A DNA stretch of 64,000 bases from Pinibacter soli (GCF_029961145.1 NZ_JASBRG010000007.1:1876173-1940172), one strand, 5' to 3'; numbered from the stretch's first letter, positions 33,546-43,249 are shown. Numbers and translations: made by a program. The notes: generated by a model from the sequence alone, not told the origin.

Positions 33546-34652
33546 CTACTCCCATTTAAACGTTTTCACGGCAGCCGCATAAACCACTACTCCCCAGATA
33601 CCAAGAATGCCGATTTGTTGCCAGCAGTCTGTTAGATGAGCGCCTTCGAACGCTATTTTACGCATGGCGTCATTGAAATGTGTTAATGGCAAGATGCGAC
33701 AAAGGGGTTGCAACCACGCTGGAAAAGCGTCTATAGAAAAGAAAGTTCCTGCCAGTAAAAATTGCGGCAAGGTAATAATATTAGAGAGTAAAGGGATAAT
33801 GCTCTCGTTTGGAGCAAGACCACTTACGATAAAACCAAATCCCATAAATACAAGTAATGCAAGAAAACTTAGGATCAAAATCTCAACGAATGTTAACAGA
33901 CCATGAACCAGTGTGAAGCCAAAAGCGTAGTGACCCAGCGCTACAATTACCACTGCGGTGATCAATTGAAAAATTACTCTCGCCAGGCCCTCACCCAATA
34001 TGATCGAAGTGCGATTTATTGGCGTTGCAAAAAAACGCTTGAGTACCAATTGCTGGCGCATATTATAGAATAAAAATGCTACTCCAAACACACCTGCACT
34101 TAACAACGAGAAACCCAACTGACCGGGCAAAATAAAGTCGATAGGTTTGTATTCACGTACGGTTTCAATTTCAGGAACAATATGCGCTACAGATTGCCTT
34201 TCGGAGAATTTTATCTTATCGATCTTGGAAATGACATTTTCCAGTAGGGGCAAAAACGCCGAGAACTTATCTGCACTCGCCGTAGTTGATTTGAATTTCG
34301 CCAGATATTCAACATTGCTGTTTGGCTCGTTTACTTTTTCTATGGAGAGAATCCCGGTAATCCTTCCTTTCTCAAGGTCTGAGCGAATCTCCTGATCGGT
34401 TTTGCCTGTTATGAATTTTATGTTGGGGTAGTGCTTTATGGAATCAAGCAGAACATTATTGGTATCACTGTTTTTATCCAATACTATCTTAAATGATGGC
34501 CCTGAACTATTGCCTATGAAACCAAATACCAAAATGAAAATGAGTGGAAAAAAAATGCTGAAAACAACGGAGGTCGGACTTCTTAATATTGCCTTTAAAC
34601 TCGCTCTTGTAATCGCCAGCATTGCCCTGCCCTGGCTATATGATTGCTGCAT
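33546..34652 (-). CDS. ABC-2 type transporter permease
   Basis: A 368-residue permease of the ABC-2 class: N-terminal helix (about 25-45, SPTSVVFSIFFPLIFILVFGF), a periplasmic domain (about 50-170), then five helices including RQQLVLKRFFATPINRTSIILGE and a C-terminal block with IITLPQFLLAGTFFSIDAFPAWLQPLCRILPLTHFNDAMRK, cited here by blocks. This is the DrrB/YhhJ pattern. ABC-2 permeases need an ATPase, and none is adjacent: the upstream gene is sppA and the downstream gene is an SRPBCC protein. The ATPase may lie elsewhere or be shared. Stop is fused to a family C arm. Confidence 0.85.
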   Translation of the reverse strand: MQQSYSQGRAMLAITRASLKAILRSPTSVVFSIFFPLIFILVFGFIGNSSGPSFKIVLDKNSDTNNVLLDSIKHYPNIKFITGKTDQEIRSDLEKGRITGILSIEKVNEPNSNVEYLAKFKSTTASADKFSAFLPLLENVISKIDKIKFSERQSVAHIVPEIETVREYKPIDFILPGQLGFSLLSAGVFGVAFLFYNMRQQLVLKRFFATPINRTSIILGEGLARVIFQLITAVVIVALGHYAFGFTLVHGLLTFVEILILSFLALLVFMGFGFIVSGLAPNESIIPLLSNIITLPQFLLAGTFFSIDAFPAWLQPLCRILPLTHFNDAMRKIAFEGAHLTDCWQQIGILGIWGVVVYAAAVKTFKWE

Positions 34653-34697
34653 TCTGTATGGTTAAATTCGTGCAAAGCTAGGCATTTTGAAAAATCA

Positions 34698-34865
34698 GAA
34701 CGCAGATTTTCATGATTGTCATGATTAAACAAGATTTTATTTTTTTTGCCCTTGGAACCCAAGTCGTAGTAACCGTTATGATAAAAACTGATATTTTCTG
34801 ATAAATCAGAAATATTAATCATAAAAAATCATGACAATCATGATAATCATGATAATCTGCGTTCC
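34698..34865. repeat. Family C inverted repeat upstream of the ABC-2 permease
   Basis: Left arm 34698-34739, right arm 34822-34865. The spacer has its own hairpin CTGATATTTTCTGATAAATC and on (34789-34818) but no recognised core. Confidence 0.8.
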
Positions 34866-34880
34866 TGTATCATTTTCAAA

Positions 34881-36653
34881 TTATTCTACGATCATTTCAA
34901 AAGGCAGTTTCGCCTGTGCCATGCCCATCATAGCTTTTATACCTTTCAGGCTGTTGTAGGCACGGTATCCTTCTTCACCTACTTCCTCCTTAATCATGTC
35001 TTCTTTTACAGTGTTGGCTTTTGTAACTTTTTGGAACCCACTTAATAGTTTGTCGAGGAAGCTCACAGGCTCAGGATACTCTTTCACCCGGTATTCTTTT
35101 AGTTTCGCCATTCTTGCAGCACAATCAACCGCATCCTGAATATTGCCAAGTCTGTCAACAAGACCAAGCTCTTTACCTTTTGAGCCTGTCCACACACGGC
35201 CCTGCGCAATGCTGTCGGTATATGCAAATGACAAGCCTCTTCCATCAGAGACACGTGTAAGGAAAGTAAAATAAATGCTGTCGACATCGTTCTGAATGAA
35301 TCTTCTTTCAATATCTGATAGAGGCTGTGAAATGCTTGGGACCGATGCGTGCTCTGCAGTTTTTACGCCGTCGAAAGTTACGCCGAGTTTGTTTTTGAAA
35401 AATCCTGAGAGATTAGGCATCATACTGAACACACCAATAGAACCCGTGATGGTATTGGGTTCTGCAAAAATGCTATCTGCATCGCATGAAAGGTAATAAC
35501 CGCCAGAAGCTGCATAATCGCCAAAGCTTAGTATCACTGGCTTTACTTTTCTCACCAGCGAAATTTCACGCCAGATATTTTCACTCGCCAATGCGCTTCC
35601 CCCGCCAGAGTTGATGCGAAAAACCACAGCTTTTACCGAATTATCATAACGAACTTTGCGTAGGTACATACGAAATTTTTCGCCGCCAATTTGGCCTTCG
35701 CCTCCTTTCCCATCCACAATATCGCCTTGTGCATATATCAAAGCAATTCTGTCGGAACCGCTGCCATCTTTGAAATTCACGGCTGCTTCGTATTTGCCGA
35801 TAGGCACAAAATTGATTTTATTTTCCTGCTTTACGCCAAGCTTTTCTTTTAATTCAGCCTTTACTTCGTCGTCATATTTTCCTGCATCAAGCAATTTATA
35901 TTTTACCGCATCATTGGTAGATTGAATAGCCAGATCATTGGCGAGTTTATGCAGCGACGCTGTATCAACGCTTCTTTGCTCTGCAGTGTTTAGCAGGAAA
36001 CGCTCATAAAGATCATTCAATAGTTCCTGTGATTGCAGGCGGTTGGCATCTGTCATTTTATCAGCTCTGAAAGGCTCTGTGGCACTTTTAAATTTGCCTG
36101 CGTAAAATATCTGCGGATCGATTTCCAGTTTGTCCAGTGCATTTTTAAAGAACATATACTGAATGGAAAAACCCTTCCACTCCAATCCTCCTTTAGGATT
36201 GCAATAAATTTTATCCGCTATATTGCCCACGTAGTAAGCTTTCTGGCTCATCATGTCGCCGTAAGCATAAATAAATTTCTTCGTTTTCTTAAACTCGAGC
36301 AATGCGTTTCTAACTTCTTCGCATGTCGCAAATCCGTTGGGATTGTCGTTACATTTCAGGTAAATGCCTTTTATGGAGGAGTCGGTTTCTGCATACTTGA
36401 TCAGGCGGACCATGTCGTACAAACCGGGCGCATCATATTGCTCTTCGGAAGAAAGATCTGCGATTGGATTCTCCTGTTTTTGTTCACGGATGGGTTTGCT
36501 GAGATCGATGAATAAAACTGCCTTTTCGCCAACCTGAACATCTTTTTTTGCAGTAACGCTGCCTACTACTCCGGCCAAAATAAAAACTCCTACAACTGCA
36601 AAAACGATCAGGGCAAGCAGTGAAGCAAGAAAAAATTTCAAAAATTGTCTCAT
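34881..36653 (-). CDS. sppA: Signal peptide peptidase SppA, 67-kDa type
   Basis: A 590-residue membrane protease of the ClpP-like S49 family with two tandem domains. One N-terminal transmembrane helix lies at about 7-32. The catalytic Lys is in YAGKFKSATEPF (the second Lys) of the first domain, and the nucleophile Ser is in GDYAASGGYYLS of the second, as in the E. coli double-length enzyme. It degrades cleaved signal peptides in the membrane. The gene is followed divergently by folK and a deoxynucleoside kinase; sppA-folK-dNK is a recurring arrangement in this phylum. Confidence 0.93.
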   Translation of the reverse strand: MRQFLKFFLASLLALIVFAVVGVFILAGVVGSVTAKKDVQVGEKAVLFIDLSKPIREQKQENPIADLSSEEQYDAPGLYDMVRLIKYAETDSSIKGIYLKCNDNPNGFATCEEVRNALLEFKKTKKFIYAYGDMMSQKAYYVGNIADKIYCNPKGGLEWKGFSIQYMFFKNALDKLEIDPQIFYAGKFKSATEPFRADKMTDANRLQSQELLNDLYERFLLNTAEQRSVDTASLHKLANDLAIQSTNDAVKYKLLDAGKYDDEVKAELKEKLGVKQENKINFVPIGKYEAAVNFKDGSGSDRIALIYAQGDIVDGKGGEGQIGGEKFRMYLRKVRYDNSVKAVVFRINSGGGSALASENIWREISLVRKVKPVILSFGDYAASGGYYLSCDADSIFAEPNTITGSIGVFSMMPNLSGFFKNKLGVTFDGVKTAEHASVPSISQPLSDIERRFIQNDVDSIYFTFLTRVSDGRGLSFAYTDSIAQGRVWTGSKGKELGLVDRLGNIQDAVDCAARMAKLKEYRVKEYPEPVSFLDKLLSGFQKVTKANTVKEDMIKEEVGEEGYRAYNSLKGIKAMMGMAQAKLPFEMIVE

Positions 36654-36722
36654 TAATACTCAGGTGTTTGTGTGAAACTATTCAAAAATAAAGATATTTG
36701 AAGCGATCAATATTTTCAATAC

Positions 36723-37205
36723 ATGAATAAGGCATATTTGCTGATAGGCGGCAATGTCGGAAACCGGTTGCAAAATCTCGCCAGAGCGGCTAAAATCATC
36801 GCAGAAAACTGCGGAAAAATCACTCGTTTTTCTTCGGTTTATGAAACGTCGGCCTGGGGTATCGAGGATCAGCCGGCTTTTTTGAACCAGGCGCTGGAAC
36901 TGGAGACTTCCCTTGGTGCATCCGAACTGATGAGCCGTCTGCTGTGGTGCGAGGAAGAAATGGGGAGAAAACGGATGGAAAAATATGGTCCGCGAATTAT
37001 TGATATGGATATTCTTCTGTTCAACAACGAGATACATGCTTCATCACACATAACCGTTCCACATCCGGCACTGCCCGCAAGGCGCTTTGCCCTGGTGCCG
37101 CTCAACGAAATAGCTTCTTCGTATATGCATCCGGTTTTGCACAAAACCATTCAGCAATTATTGGAAGAATGCCCGGACAAACTAGATGTGAATAAATATG
37201 GATAA
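36723..37205 (+). CDS. folK: 2-amino-4-hydroxy-6-hydroxymethyldihydropteridine pyrophosphokinase
   Basis: A 160-residue HPPK that transfers pyrophosphate from ATP to the pterin in folate synthesis. LLIGGNVGNRLQNLARA opens the protein and FLNQALELET follows. LLWCEEEMGRKRMEKYGPRIIDMDILLF contains the substrate and Mg2+ residues (the D-x-D in DMDILLF). HPALPARRFALVPLNEIA closes the active site. Length is normal. It begins 69 bp from the divergent sppA start and is followed 174 bp later by a nucleoside kinase. Confidence 0.94.
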   Translation: MNKAYLLIGGNVGNRLQNLARAAKIIAENCGKITRFSSVYETSAWGIEDQPAFLNQALELETSLGASELMSRLLWCEEEMGRKRMEKYGPRIIDMDILLFNNEIHASSHITVPHPALPARRFALVPLNEIASSYMHPVLHKTIQQLLEECPDKLDVNKYG

Positions 37206-37250
37206 CATCTCGGAGACTGAAATATATATTTGCGGCTTCGAGGAATTGGC

Positions 37251-37291
37251 ACACAGATGACTCGGATTGGACGGATTTACACTGATTTTTT
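37251..37291. repeat. Family B single arm
   Basis: ACACAGATGACTCGGATTGG then ACGGATTTACACTGATTTTT, a lone forward arm between folK and the kinase gene; no inverse arm within this gap. Confidence 0.6.
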
Positions 37292-37379
37292 TATTAAAAA
37301 CCATCCATAAGTCTACACACTCCGTAAACTCAAACTATAACTGTTTTACGCCTTTGCTCCTTTGCGTGAAATAATTTTT

Positions 37380-38012
37380 ATGAAGTACAACTTTATTACA
37401 ATAGAAGGGAATATTGGTGCCGGGAAAACGACGCTGGCGCATTTATTGGCAAAACGTTTCAATGCAAGGCTCATTTTGGAGGAATTTGCAGACAATCCAT
37501 TTTTGCCCAAATTTTATGAAAACCCTCAGCAGTATGCTTTTCCGCTGGAACTTTTCTTCATGGCGGAAAGATTCAAACAGCTGAAAGAGCTGCTGCAGCA
37601 AAAGGATCTTTTCCAAACCGTTACCATTTCCGACTACCTGTTCACCAAATGTTTACTGTTTGCAAAAGTAAACCTGCCAGATGATGAGTTCCGTTTGTAT
37701 CAGCGTTTGTTTGACATTATACATCAACAACTTATTCAACCGGACCTTCTCATCTATTTGCATGCGCCTGTAAAAAAACTACAGGAAAATATCCGTCGCC
37801 GCAACCGCCCTTACGAGCAGGGAATTCCTAACGAATATCTGTTCAATATCCAGGAAACCTATACGCACTACATCAAACAGCATGATATTAAAACGCTTTT
37901 CATCGATGCGTCCAATGCAGATTTCCTGAGTAATGATATTCACATCAATGTCATTCTTGATGCACTGAGCAAAGATTATGACGACGGGCAACACTATTTA
38001 ACGCTGCCTTAA
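37380..38012 (+). CDS. Deoxynucleoside kinase (dNK family)
   Basis: A 210-residue soluble kinase that phosphorylates deoxynucleosides in salvage. P-loop GNIGAGKTT at about 10-18, EEFADNPFLPKFYENP as the substrate-binding stretch, ISDYLFTKCLLFAKVNL (the family's DR-S region degenerated to SDY), and the lid RRNRPYEQGIP with catalytic arginines. The ATG at 37380 is preferred to an in-frame TTG at 37362 because the P-loop then begins near residue 10, as usual. Substrate (dA/dG or dT/dC) not determinable. Confidence 0.9.
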   Translation: MKYNFITIEGNIGAGKTTLAHLLAKRFNARLILEEFADNPFLPKFYENPQQYAFPLELFFMAERFKQLKELLQQKDLFQTVTISDYLFTKCLLFAKVNLPDDEFRLYQRLFDIIHQQLIQPDLLIYLHAPVKKLQENIRRRNRPYEQGIPNEYLFNIQETYTHYIKQHDIKTLFIDASNADFLSNDIHINVILDALSKDYDDGQHYLTLP

Positions 38013-38351
38013 GCAGCGAATTAAGAATTAAGAATTGGGAATTAAGAATGCTTTCTGTGTAGCATTTAGACTGATGGCTGATATTTTTCGGTTCATCAAA
38101 TTGTATCGTTGATGGCCTTGTCAACAACGGATCCGTGTTAATCCGTCTAATCAGTGTCATCCCCGTCCGAACGGTTTCAGCTTGGCGGGCGCGTGCCATC
38201 TGTTTCAACTCAAGACTGACTAATATTTTTTGGGTAAAAATCAGCGAAAATCAGTTAGATCAGCGTCATCTGCGTGCCCTCTCCATTTTCAAATTTTCAA
38301 ATCTTCAAATTTTCAAATTAATTTCGCGTCGTTTAATATTCTAATACTATA
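38013..38351. repeat. Composite gap of family E, B, B and A arms
   Basis: In order: family E left arm 38018-38050 just after the kinase stop; second core 38047-38066 (AATGCTTTCTGTGTAGCATT); a family B reverse arm 38128-38162; another family B reverse arm 38235-38280; a family A right arm 38284-38320. No gene is seen. The arms do not match as simple pairs, as if several elements were chained or had recombined. Confidence 0.8.
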
Positions 38352-39599
38352 ATGGAAAGTCAGCAGCGAAAACCATCTCCTTTTGAAGTTTTATCAATTA
38401 AAGAGTTCAGATTTTATATAGTTCAGCGTCTTTTTTACACCATGGCTCTTCGCATGGTCACCACGGTGGTTGGCTGGCACATGTACCAACTCACAAAGAG
38501 CCCTTTTGCACTGGGTTTGATCGGTTTATCGGAAGTAATACCTGCGGTTGGTCTTGCACTTTATGCCGGACATTATATCGACAAAAATGATAAGCGAACG
38601 GTTCTGCTTCGTTGCATCGTAAGTTACCTCTCGTTGGCTTGCTGCCTTGTTTTTTTGTCAACAGGCTTCTCGGAGGCACATATTCATAAGAACATTATTC
38701 TTTCGTTATTTTATGTGATCATTTTCTTCACAGGTGTGGTGCGTGCATTTGCCGGCCCTACCTCCAACGCTATCGTGGCACAGATCGTACCACGTGAGAA
38801 GTTGCCAGGCGCCATTACCATGGGACAAAGTACTTACCTCACTGCTAGCATCTTGGGACACGCCTCAGCGGGTTTTTTCATTGCTTATGTAGGTTCTGCC
38901 ATTACGCTTTCAATAGTTTGTTTGTATGTATCCATTGCATCAATTGCAGTGGCATTGATCAAACCAAAACCAATTGTAAGCCTCGACGTGAACAAACGTA
39001 CATGGGAAAGTGTGAAGGAAGGGTTGCGTTATGTTTTCAAAACAAAAGAATTATTGGGCGCCATGTCACTAGACTTGTTTGCGGTGTTGTTTGGCGGCGC
39101 AGTTGCATTGATTCCAGTTTTCGCGTCGGATATTCTTAAAGTGGGACCAATAGGCTTCGGTTGGCTGAACGCCGCTACAGATATAGGTTCCGTGGCCAGC
39201 ATTCTTACAATGACCATATTCCCGCTGAAAGGTAAACAAGGAAAAATATTGCTCTTTGCTGTTGCAGGCTTTGGTTTGTGTATCATCACGTTTGGTTTAT
39301 CGCAGGTATTCTGGTTGTCGTTTGCTGCATTGCTAGTTAGCGGAACCCTTGATGGCATCAGCGTTGTAGTAAGGGGAACTATTCTTCAATTAAAGACACC
39401 GGATGAATTACGCGGTCGCGTATCTTCTGTGAGCTCTATGTTCATCAGCTCCAGTAATGAATTGGGATTGTTTGAAAGCGGCGTTGCCGCAAAATTACTA
39501 GGAGTTGTTCCTTCCGTAATCTTCGGCGGCTGCATGACTTTGGGAGTTGTAATCTTTACATGGTTCAAGGCGCCGAGTTTGCGGAAGATGGAGTACTAG
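38352..39599 (+). CDS. Major facilitator superfamily transporter
   Basis: A 415-residue inner-membrane carrier with 12 predicted helices, resembling the EntS/MFS_3 type of exporter. Between helices 2 and 3 the loop GHYIDKNDKRTVLL is the MFS motif A variant. PSNAIVAQIVPREKLPGA and RGTILQLKTPDELRGRVSS are typical of this family. Substrate unknown. It ends 13 bp before a family A element; the long repeat-filled gap upstream separates it from the kinase gene. Confidence 0.88.
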   Translation: MESQQRKPSPFEVLSIKEFRFYIVQRLFYTMALRMVTTVVGWHMYQLTKSPFALGLIGLSEVIPAVGLALYAGHYIDKNDKRTVLLRCIVSYLSLACCLVFLSTGFSEAHIHKNIILSLFYVIIFFTGVVRAFAGPTSNAIVAQIVPREKLPGAITMGQSTYLTASILGHASAGFFIAYVGSAITLSIVCLYVSIASIAVALIKPKPIVSLDVNKRTWESVKEGLRYVFKTKELLGAMSLDLFAVLFGGAVALIPVFASDILKVGPIGFGWLNAATDIGSVASILTMTIFPLKGKQGKILLFAVAGFGLCIITFGLSQVFWLSFAALLVSGTLDGISVVVRGTILQLKTPDELRGRVSSVSSMFISSSNELGLFESGVAAKLLGVVPSVIFGGCMTLGVVIFTWFKAPSLRKMEY

Positions 39600-39612
39600 A
39601 GAGCCAATGTGG

Positions 39613-39752
39613 CAATTTGAAAATTTGAAGATTTGAAAATGGAGCTGTGCGACTTCTTAACCGAATTCTTCTACTCTCGAAAAACCAAGATGTTTCAATT
39701 AAGAAATGACAGTCGCGCCAGAAGCATTTTCAAATTTTCAAATCTTCAAATT
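39613..39752. repeat. Family A inverted repeat between convergent genes
   Basis: Left arm 39613-39640, right arm 39725-39752. The spacer has AGCTGTGCGACTTC (39642-39655) and AGTCGCGCCAGAAGC (39711-39725), partial core matches on both strands. Confidence 0.8.
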
Positions 39753-39769
39753 TACACATTACAGGAATT

Positions 39770-41986
39770 TTAAAATCCCTGTATCTTCCTCTTGTCTCCC
39801 ACTATCCACACAATATCATCCCATGCAAATTCTGTATCTGAATGAGGGTTTAGAATGCGTTCGCCGTTTCTTTCGATGCCCACTACAAGACCGTTTGTTT
39901 TCTCCCGAAGGCCCGAGTTGCGTATTGTTTTGCCTGTTAAGTGATTGTGGCTGCCTACAATAATTTTATCGAGCACCATTTCATCTTCCTGCGTAGGTAA
40001 TTCTGATTTATGCGCTTCAATTACCGGTCTGAAATTTTGCATTTGCTGATCGGTTCCAATCACTGCAATTTTATCGTACGGATAAATAACTTCTTCGCGG
40101 GTGGGTGTTCTTATAAAGTTGTCACCACGTTCAATAGAAGCGATGTTGATGCCGTACTTTTCGCGCCATGCAAGATCAATCAACCGTTTGCCTATGAAAT
40201 CAAGATTCGGGCTAACATCAAAATAAGCAAGGTGTGCATCCCACGGAGAAAGATCTTCTTTGCCATCCACGTAATCAATCGTTTCACGATCATTCAGGTT
40301 GGTAATAAAACGCTTTTCAATACGCTGATAGAATGTTTGTAATTTCTTCGAAAAAATAAGTAACACAATGGCCATGATCACTGCTGCAATGCCGATGGAG
40401 AGCCAAAAAGACAAGAATTGTCTGAACAAAAATCCAACCAATAGCACTGCAATTACATTTCTCGAAACTTCAAGCATTAGCAGCGGACCGCGGTTGTATT
40501 TGTTATCCAGCCACAATGATCTCGAGTGCTCACTTCGCACTTGCTTTACCATTAACGCCCACAAGAAAGGCGACATGATTGCAAAAGCGATAATGATAGA
40601 AATAGCAGTAGCAAGCGCTGCATTGTTTATTTCGCGACTTATAAAAGGTGCTATATAATATGAGGTTAACAACACTACAGCCACTGTCATTACACCATTT
40701 ACGATGATGATGCTTCCATAAGCTCTTAAAACTTTTTTCCAATCGCTCTCAGCCTGGATAGTCTGTGTACCTGCACTATAGCGATCAATTGCTCTGAGCC
40801 AGCCATTTGGCAAAACTTTTACAAGCCAGTTGTAGAGCGGGTTTGCGAGCTTCATCATATAAGGCGTTGTAAATGTAGTGATCACGGAAACACCCACTGC
40901 AATGGGATACAAATAACTGCTGGTCACTTTCAAATCCAAGCCCAGCGTAGCAATAATAAAAGAGAACTCACCTATTTGCGATAAGCTAACGCCACTTTGT
41001 ACGGACTGTTTTAATGGCTGTCCCGATAACAATGCACCGACTGTTACGTTCAACGTTTTGCCAATAATCACCACCACAGTTATGAGTAAAACAGGTCCCG
41101 CATATTGCACCAATAATTTAGGATCGATCAACATCCCTACCGAAACAAAGAACACTGCGCCAAAAAGGTTCTTTACCGATTGAACAAGTTTATCAATCTG
41201 CTCTGCCACGGTAGTTTCCGCCAATATTGAACCCATTATGAAAGCACCAAGTGCAGCGGAAAACCCAACGCTGGCAGCAATTACAACCATTACCAAACAT
41301 AGCCCGCAAGACACTACCAGCAGTGTTTCATCAGTCATCAGATTGCGAACCCTCTTGAAAAAGGATGGCAACAAAAATATTCCCGCCAAAAACCAAAGGC
41401 AAAGGAAGAAAAATAATTTACCTATGGAAAATAGCAGTTGTGTTCCTTGAAAATCACGGCTCACGCTCAACGTGCTTAGCAGCACGAGCAACAATACTGC
41501 AGCAAGATCTTCGATGATCAGAATTCCCATTACAACCCCTGCAAAGCGTTTCGTCTTTAAACCAAGTTCATCGAATGCACGGAAGACAATGGTAGTAGAC
41601 GAAATGGCGATGATGCCGCCCAGAAACATGCAATCCATTTTCGGCCAGCCAAGAAATCTGCCGGTTACATAGCCTAATATGGTCATACAGGCAACTTCAA
41701 AAATCCCGGCAATTGCCGATGAACCGCCGCCTTTCGCAATTTTTTTAAAACTAAATTCAAGACCAAGTGCAAATAGCAAAAAAACCACTCCTATTTCCCC
41801 CCACGACTTTACGCCTTCCATATCACCAATGGTGGGATAAAGCGTCATTTTGGGCCCTACGAGCAAACCGGCAATAATATATCCAAGCACAACGGGTTGC
41901 TTTAATTTCTTAAAGATTAAAGTAACCATACCGGCTGATGCAAGTATTAAAGCTAAGTCTGTAATAAGTGTCGGTAGATGATTCAT
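39770..41986 (-). CDS. CPA2-family cation:proton antiporter with two C-terminal TrkA_C domains
   Basis: A 738-residue protein. Residues 1-390 form a 12-13 helix Na+/H+ exchanger domain of the KefB type (GYIIAGLLVGP, GVVFLLFALGLEFSF, ISSTTIVFRAFDELG, FAGVVMGILIIEDLAAV, GFSAALGAFIMGSILAET). A second hydrophobic region follows at about 430-560. Two soluble TrkA_C/RCK_C-like domains lie at about 585-655 and 662-738 (DKIAVIGTDQQM; DIVWIVGDKRKIQGF). The usual NAD-binding TrkA_N domain between membrane part and RCK_C is not seen. Likely a K+ or Na+ efflux antiporter; ion not determined. Confidence 0.88.
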   Translation of the reverse strand: MNHLPTLITDLALILASAGMVTLIFKKLKQPVVLGYIIAGLLVGPKMTLYPTIGDMEGVKSWGEIGVVFLLFALGLEFSFKKIAKGGGSSAIAGIFEVACMTILGYVTGRFLGWPKMDCMFLGGIIAISSTTIVFRAFDELGLKTKRFAGVVMGILIIEDLAAVLLLVLLSTLSVSRDFQGTQLLFSIGKLFFFLCLWFLAGIFLLPSFFKRVRNLMTDETLLVVSCGLCLVMVVIAASVGFSAALGAFIMGSILAETTVAEQIDKLVQSVKNLFGAVFFVSVGMLIDPKLLVQYAGPVLLITVVVIIGKTLNVTVGALLSGQPLKQSVQSGVSLSQIGEFSFIIATLGLDLKVTSSYLYPIAVGVSVITTFTTPYMMKLANPLYNWLVKVLPNGWLRAIDRYSAGTQTIQAESDWKKVLRAYGSIIIVNGVMTVAVVLLTSYYIAPFISREINNAALATAISIIIAFAIMSPFLWALMVKQVRSEHSRSLWLDNKYNRGPLLMLEVSRNVIAVLLVGFLFRQFLSFWLSIGIAAVIMAIVLLIFSKKLQTFYQRIEKRFITNLNDRETIDYVDGKEDLSPWDAHLAYFDVSPNLDFIGKRLIDLAWREKYGINIASIERGDNFIRTPTREEVIYPYDKIAVIGTDQQMQNFRPVIEAHKSELPTQEDEMVLDKIIVGSHNHLTGKTIRNSGLREKTNGLVVGIERNGERILNPHSDTEFAWDDIVWIVGDKRKIQGF

Positions 41987-42078
41987 TTGGCCTCTCAGTT
42001 TAAATTATTATCGTCTGTAAAAAATATCAGCAAGGTGTCGGATTACGATTGCGCTGTGATAAGGTTGGAATTGCGATC

Positions 42079-42149
42079 GTGAATCGTCAAAAGTGAACCG
42101 TGAATAAGGTTGAGGGAATCATTCACGATTCACCATTCACCTTTCACGA
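42079..42149. repeat. Family J inverted repeat
   Basis: Words GTGAATCGTCAAAAGTGAAC (42079 onward) face ATTCACGATTCACCATTCAC (42121 onward) with a short spacer. Lies between the divergent antiporter and ABC ATPase genes. Similar words occur at 58.0 and 59.0 kb. Confidence 0.65.
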
Positions 42150-42253
42150 ATAAGCAGAAGCGGTTTATGCAATAAAACTTAATTTTTACCATATAAACAA
42201 AAAACAAACGGCTTAATTATCTATTTGGTAAATTTCAGCTCTAAAATTTTGCT

Positions 42254-43021
42254 ATGAGCGTTATTCATATCAGCAATTTGAAAAAGGAATACAGTGGCAA
42301 TTACGTATTGAAAAATATCAATCTTAATTTTGACAGCGGGCAAATCATTGGTTACATAGGCCCGAATGGCGCAGGAAAAAGCACAACCATAAAAATTCTC
42401 ACCGGCATTATACAAGATTTCGAAGGCGATATAAATGTGCTCGGCATGGACATTCGTAAAAATGCAATCGATGTAAAACAACGCATCGGTTATATTCCTG
42501 AAAATGCTGTGCTGTATGAAGTGCTTACTCCAGTGGAATATTTGCGCTTTGTAGGCGGTTTGTACCAATTGAATGAAGCTACTATCGATCGCAAAACAAT
42601 TGAATTATTGCGTTTATTTGATCTGCATGATAAGGCAAATGTGCGTATGAATAATTTTAGTAAAGGCATGCGCCAGAAAGTGTTGCTTATCTCCGGACTC
42701 ATCCACAATCCTGACATTATTTTTCTTGATGAACCTCTAAGCGGACTTGATGCAAACGCCGTGATATTGGTGAAGGAAATTTTATTGCAATTAAAATTGG
42801 CGGGCAAAACCATTTTTTATTCATCGCATATTATGGATGTGGTGGAGAAAATAAGCGATCGCATTGTTATCATTAACAAAGGCGAAGTGATTGCGGATGG
42901 CAGCTTTGAAACGCTTCGCTCCGAAGCACACAAAGGTTCGCTGGAAACGATCTTCACTTCGCTCACAGGCAACGAGCAACACCAGTTAACGGCCGGCGAG
43001 TTCGTGGAAGCGTTGAAATAA
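42254..43021 (+). CDS. ABC transporter ATPase
   Basis: A 255-residue ATP-binding subunit: Walker A GPNGAGKST at about 39-47, Q-loop region YIPENAVLYEVLTP, signature NFSKGMRQK, Walker B IIFLDEPLSGLD, H-loop YSSHIMD. The GPNGAGKST/SKGMRQK style is that of ABC-2 exporters (NatA, CcmA, GldA). The permease in the next gene is the likely partner. The TAA stop overlaps the left arm of a family A repeat, and a 235-bp repeat-filled gap separates the two genes. Confidence 0.93.
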   Translation: MSVIHISNLKKEYSGNYVLKNINLNFDSGQIIGYIGPNGAGKSTTIKILTGIIQDFEGDINVLGMDIRKNAIDVKQRIGYIPENAVLYEVLTPVEYLRFVGGLYQLNEATIDRKTIELLRLFDLHDKANVRMNNFSKGMRQKVLLISGLIHNPDIIFLDEPLSGLDANAVILVKEILLQLKLAGKTIFYSSHIMDVVEKISDRIVIINKGEVIADGSFETLRSEAHKGSLETIFTSLTGNEQHQLTAGEFVEALK

Positions 43022-43249
43022 TTTGAAAATGTGGGGATTTGAAAATTTGAAAATGAGGGCACGCAGATGACGCTGACTAGACTGATTTACACGGATTTTT
43101 TTTTGAAAGGCACTATCAAATCTGACAAACAGAGTAAGCCCATGAATAAAAGTTATAGCGTTACACAGAATGAATTCTTAATTCCTAATTCTTAATTCTT
43201 AATTGATCTCATTAGCGAGTCCCCTATTAATTCTTAATTATTAATTACC
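43018..43249. repeat. Composite gap of family A, B, E and I arms
   Basis: In order: family A arm 43018-43055 (overlapping the ATPase stop), family B forward arm 43058-43103, family E reverse arm 43172-43204, family I reverse arm 43224-43248. The right-hand arms end 8 bp before the TTG start of the permease. Mixed arms within one gap argue for element chaining. Confidence 0.8.
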
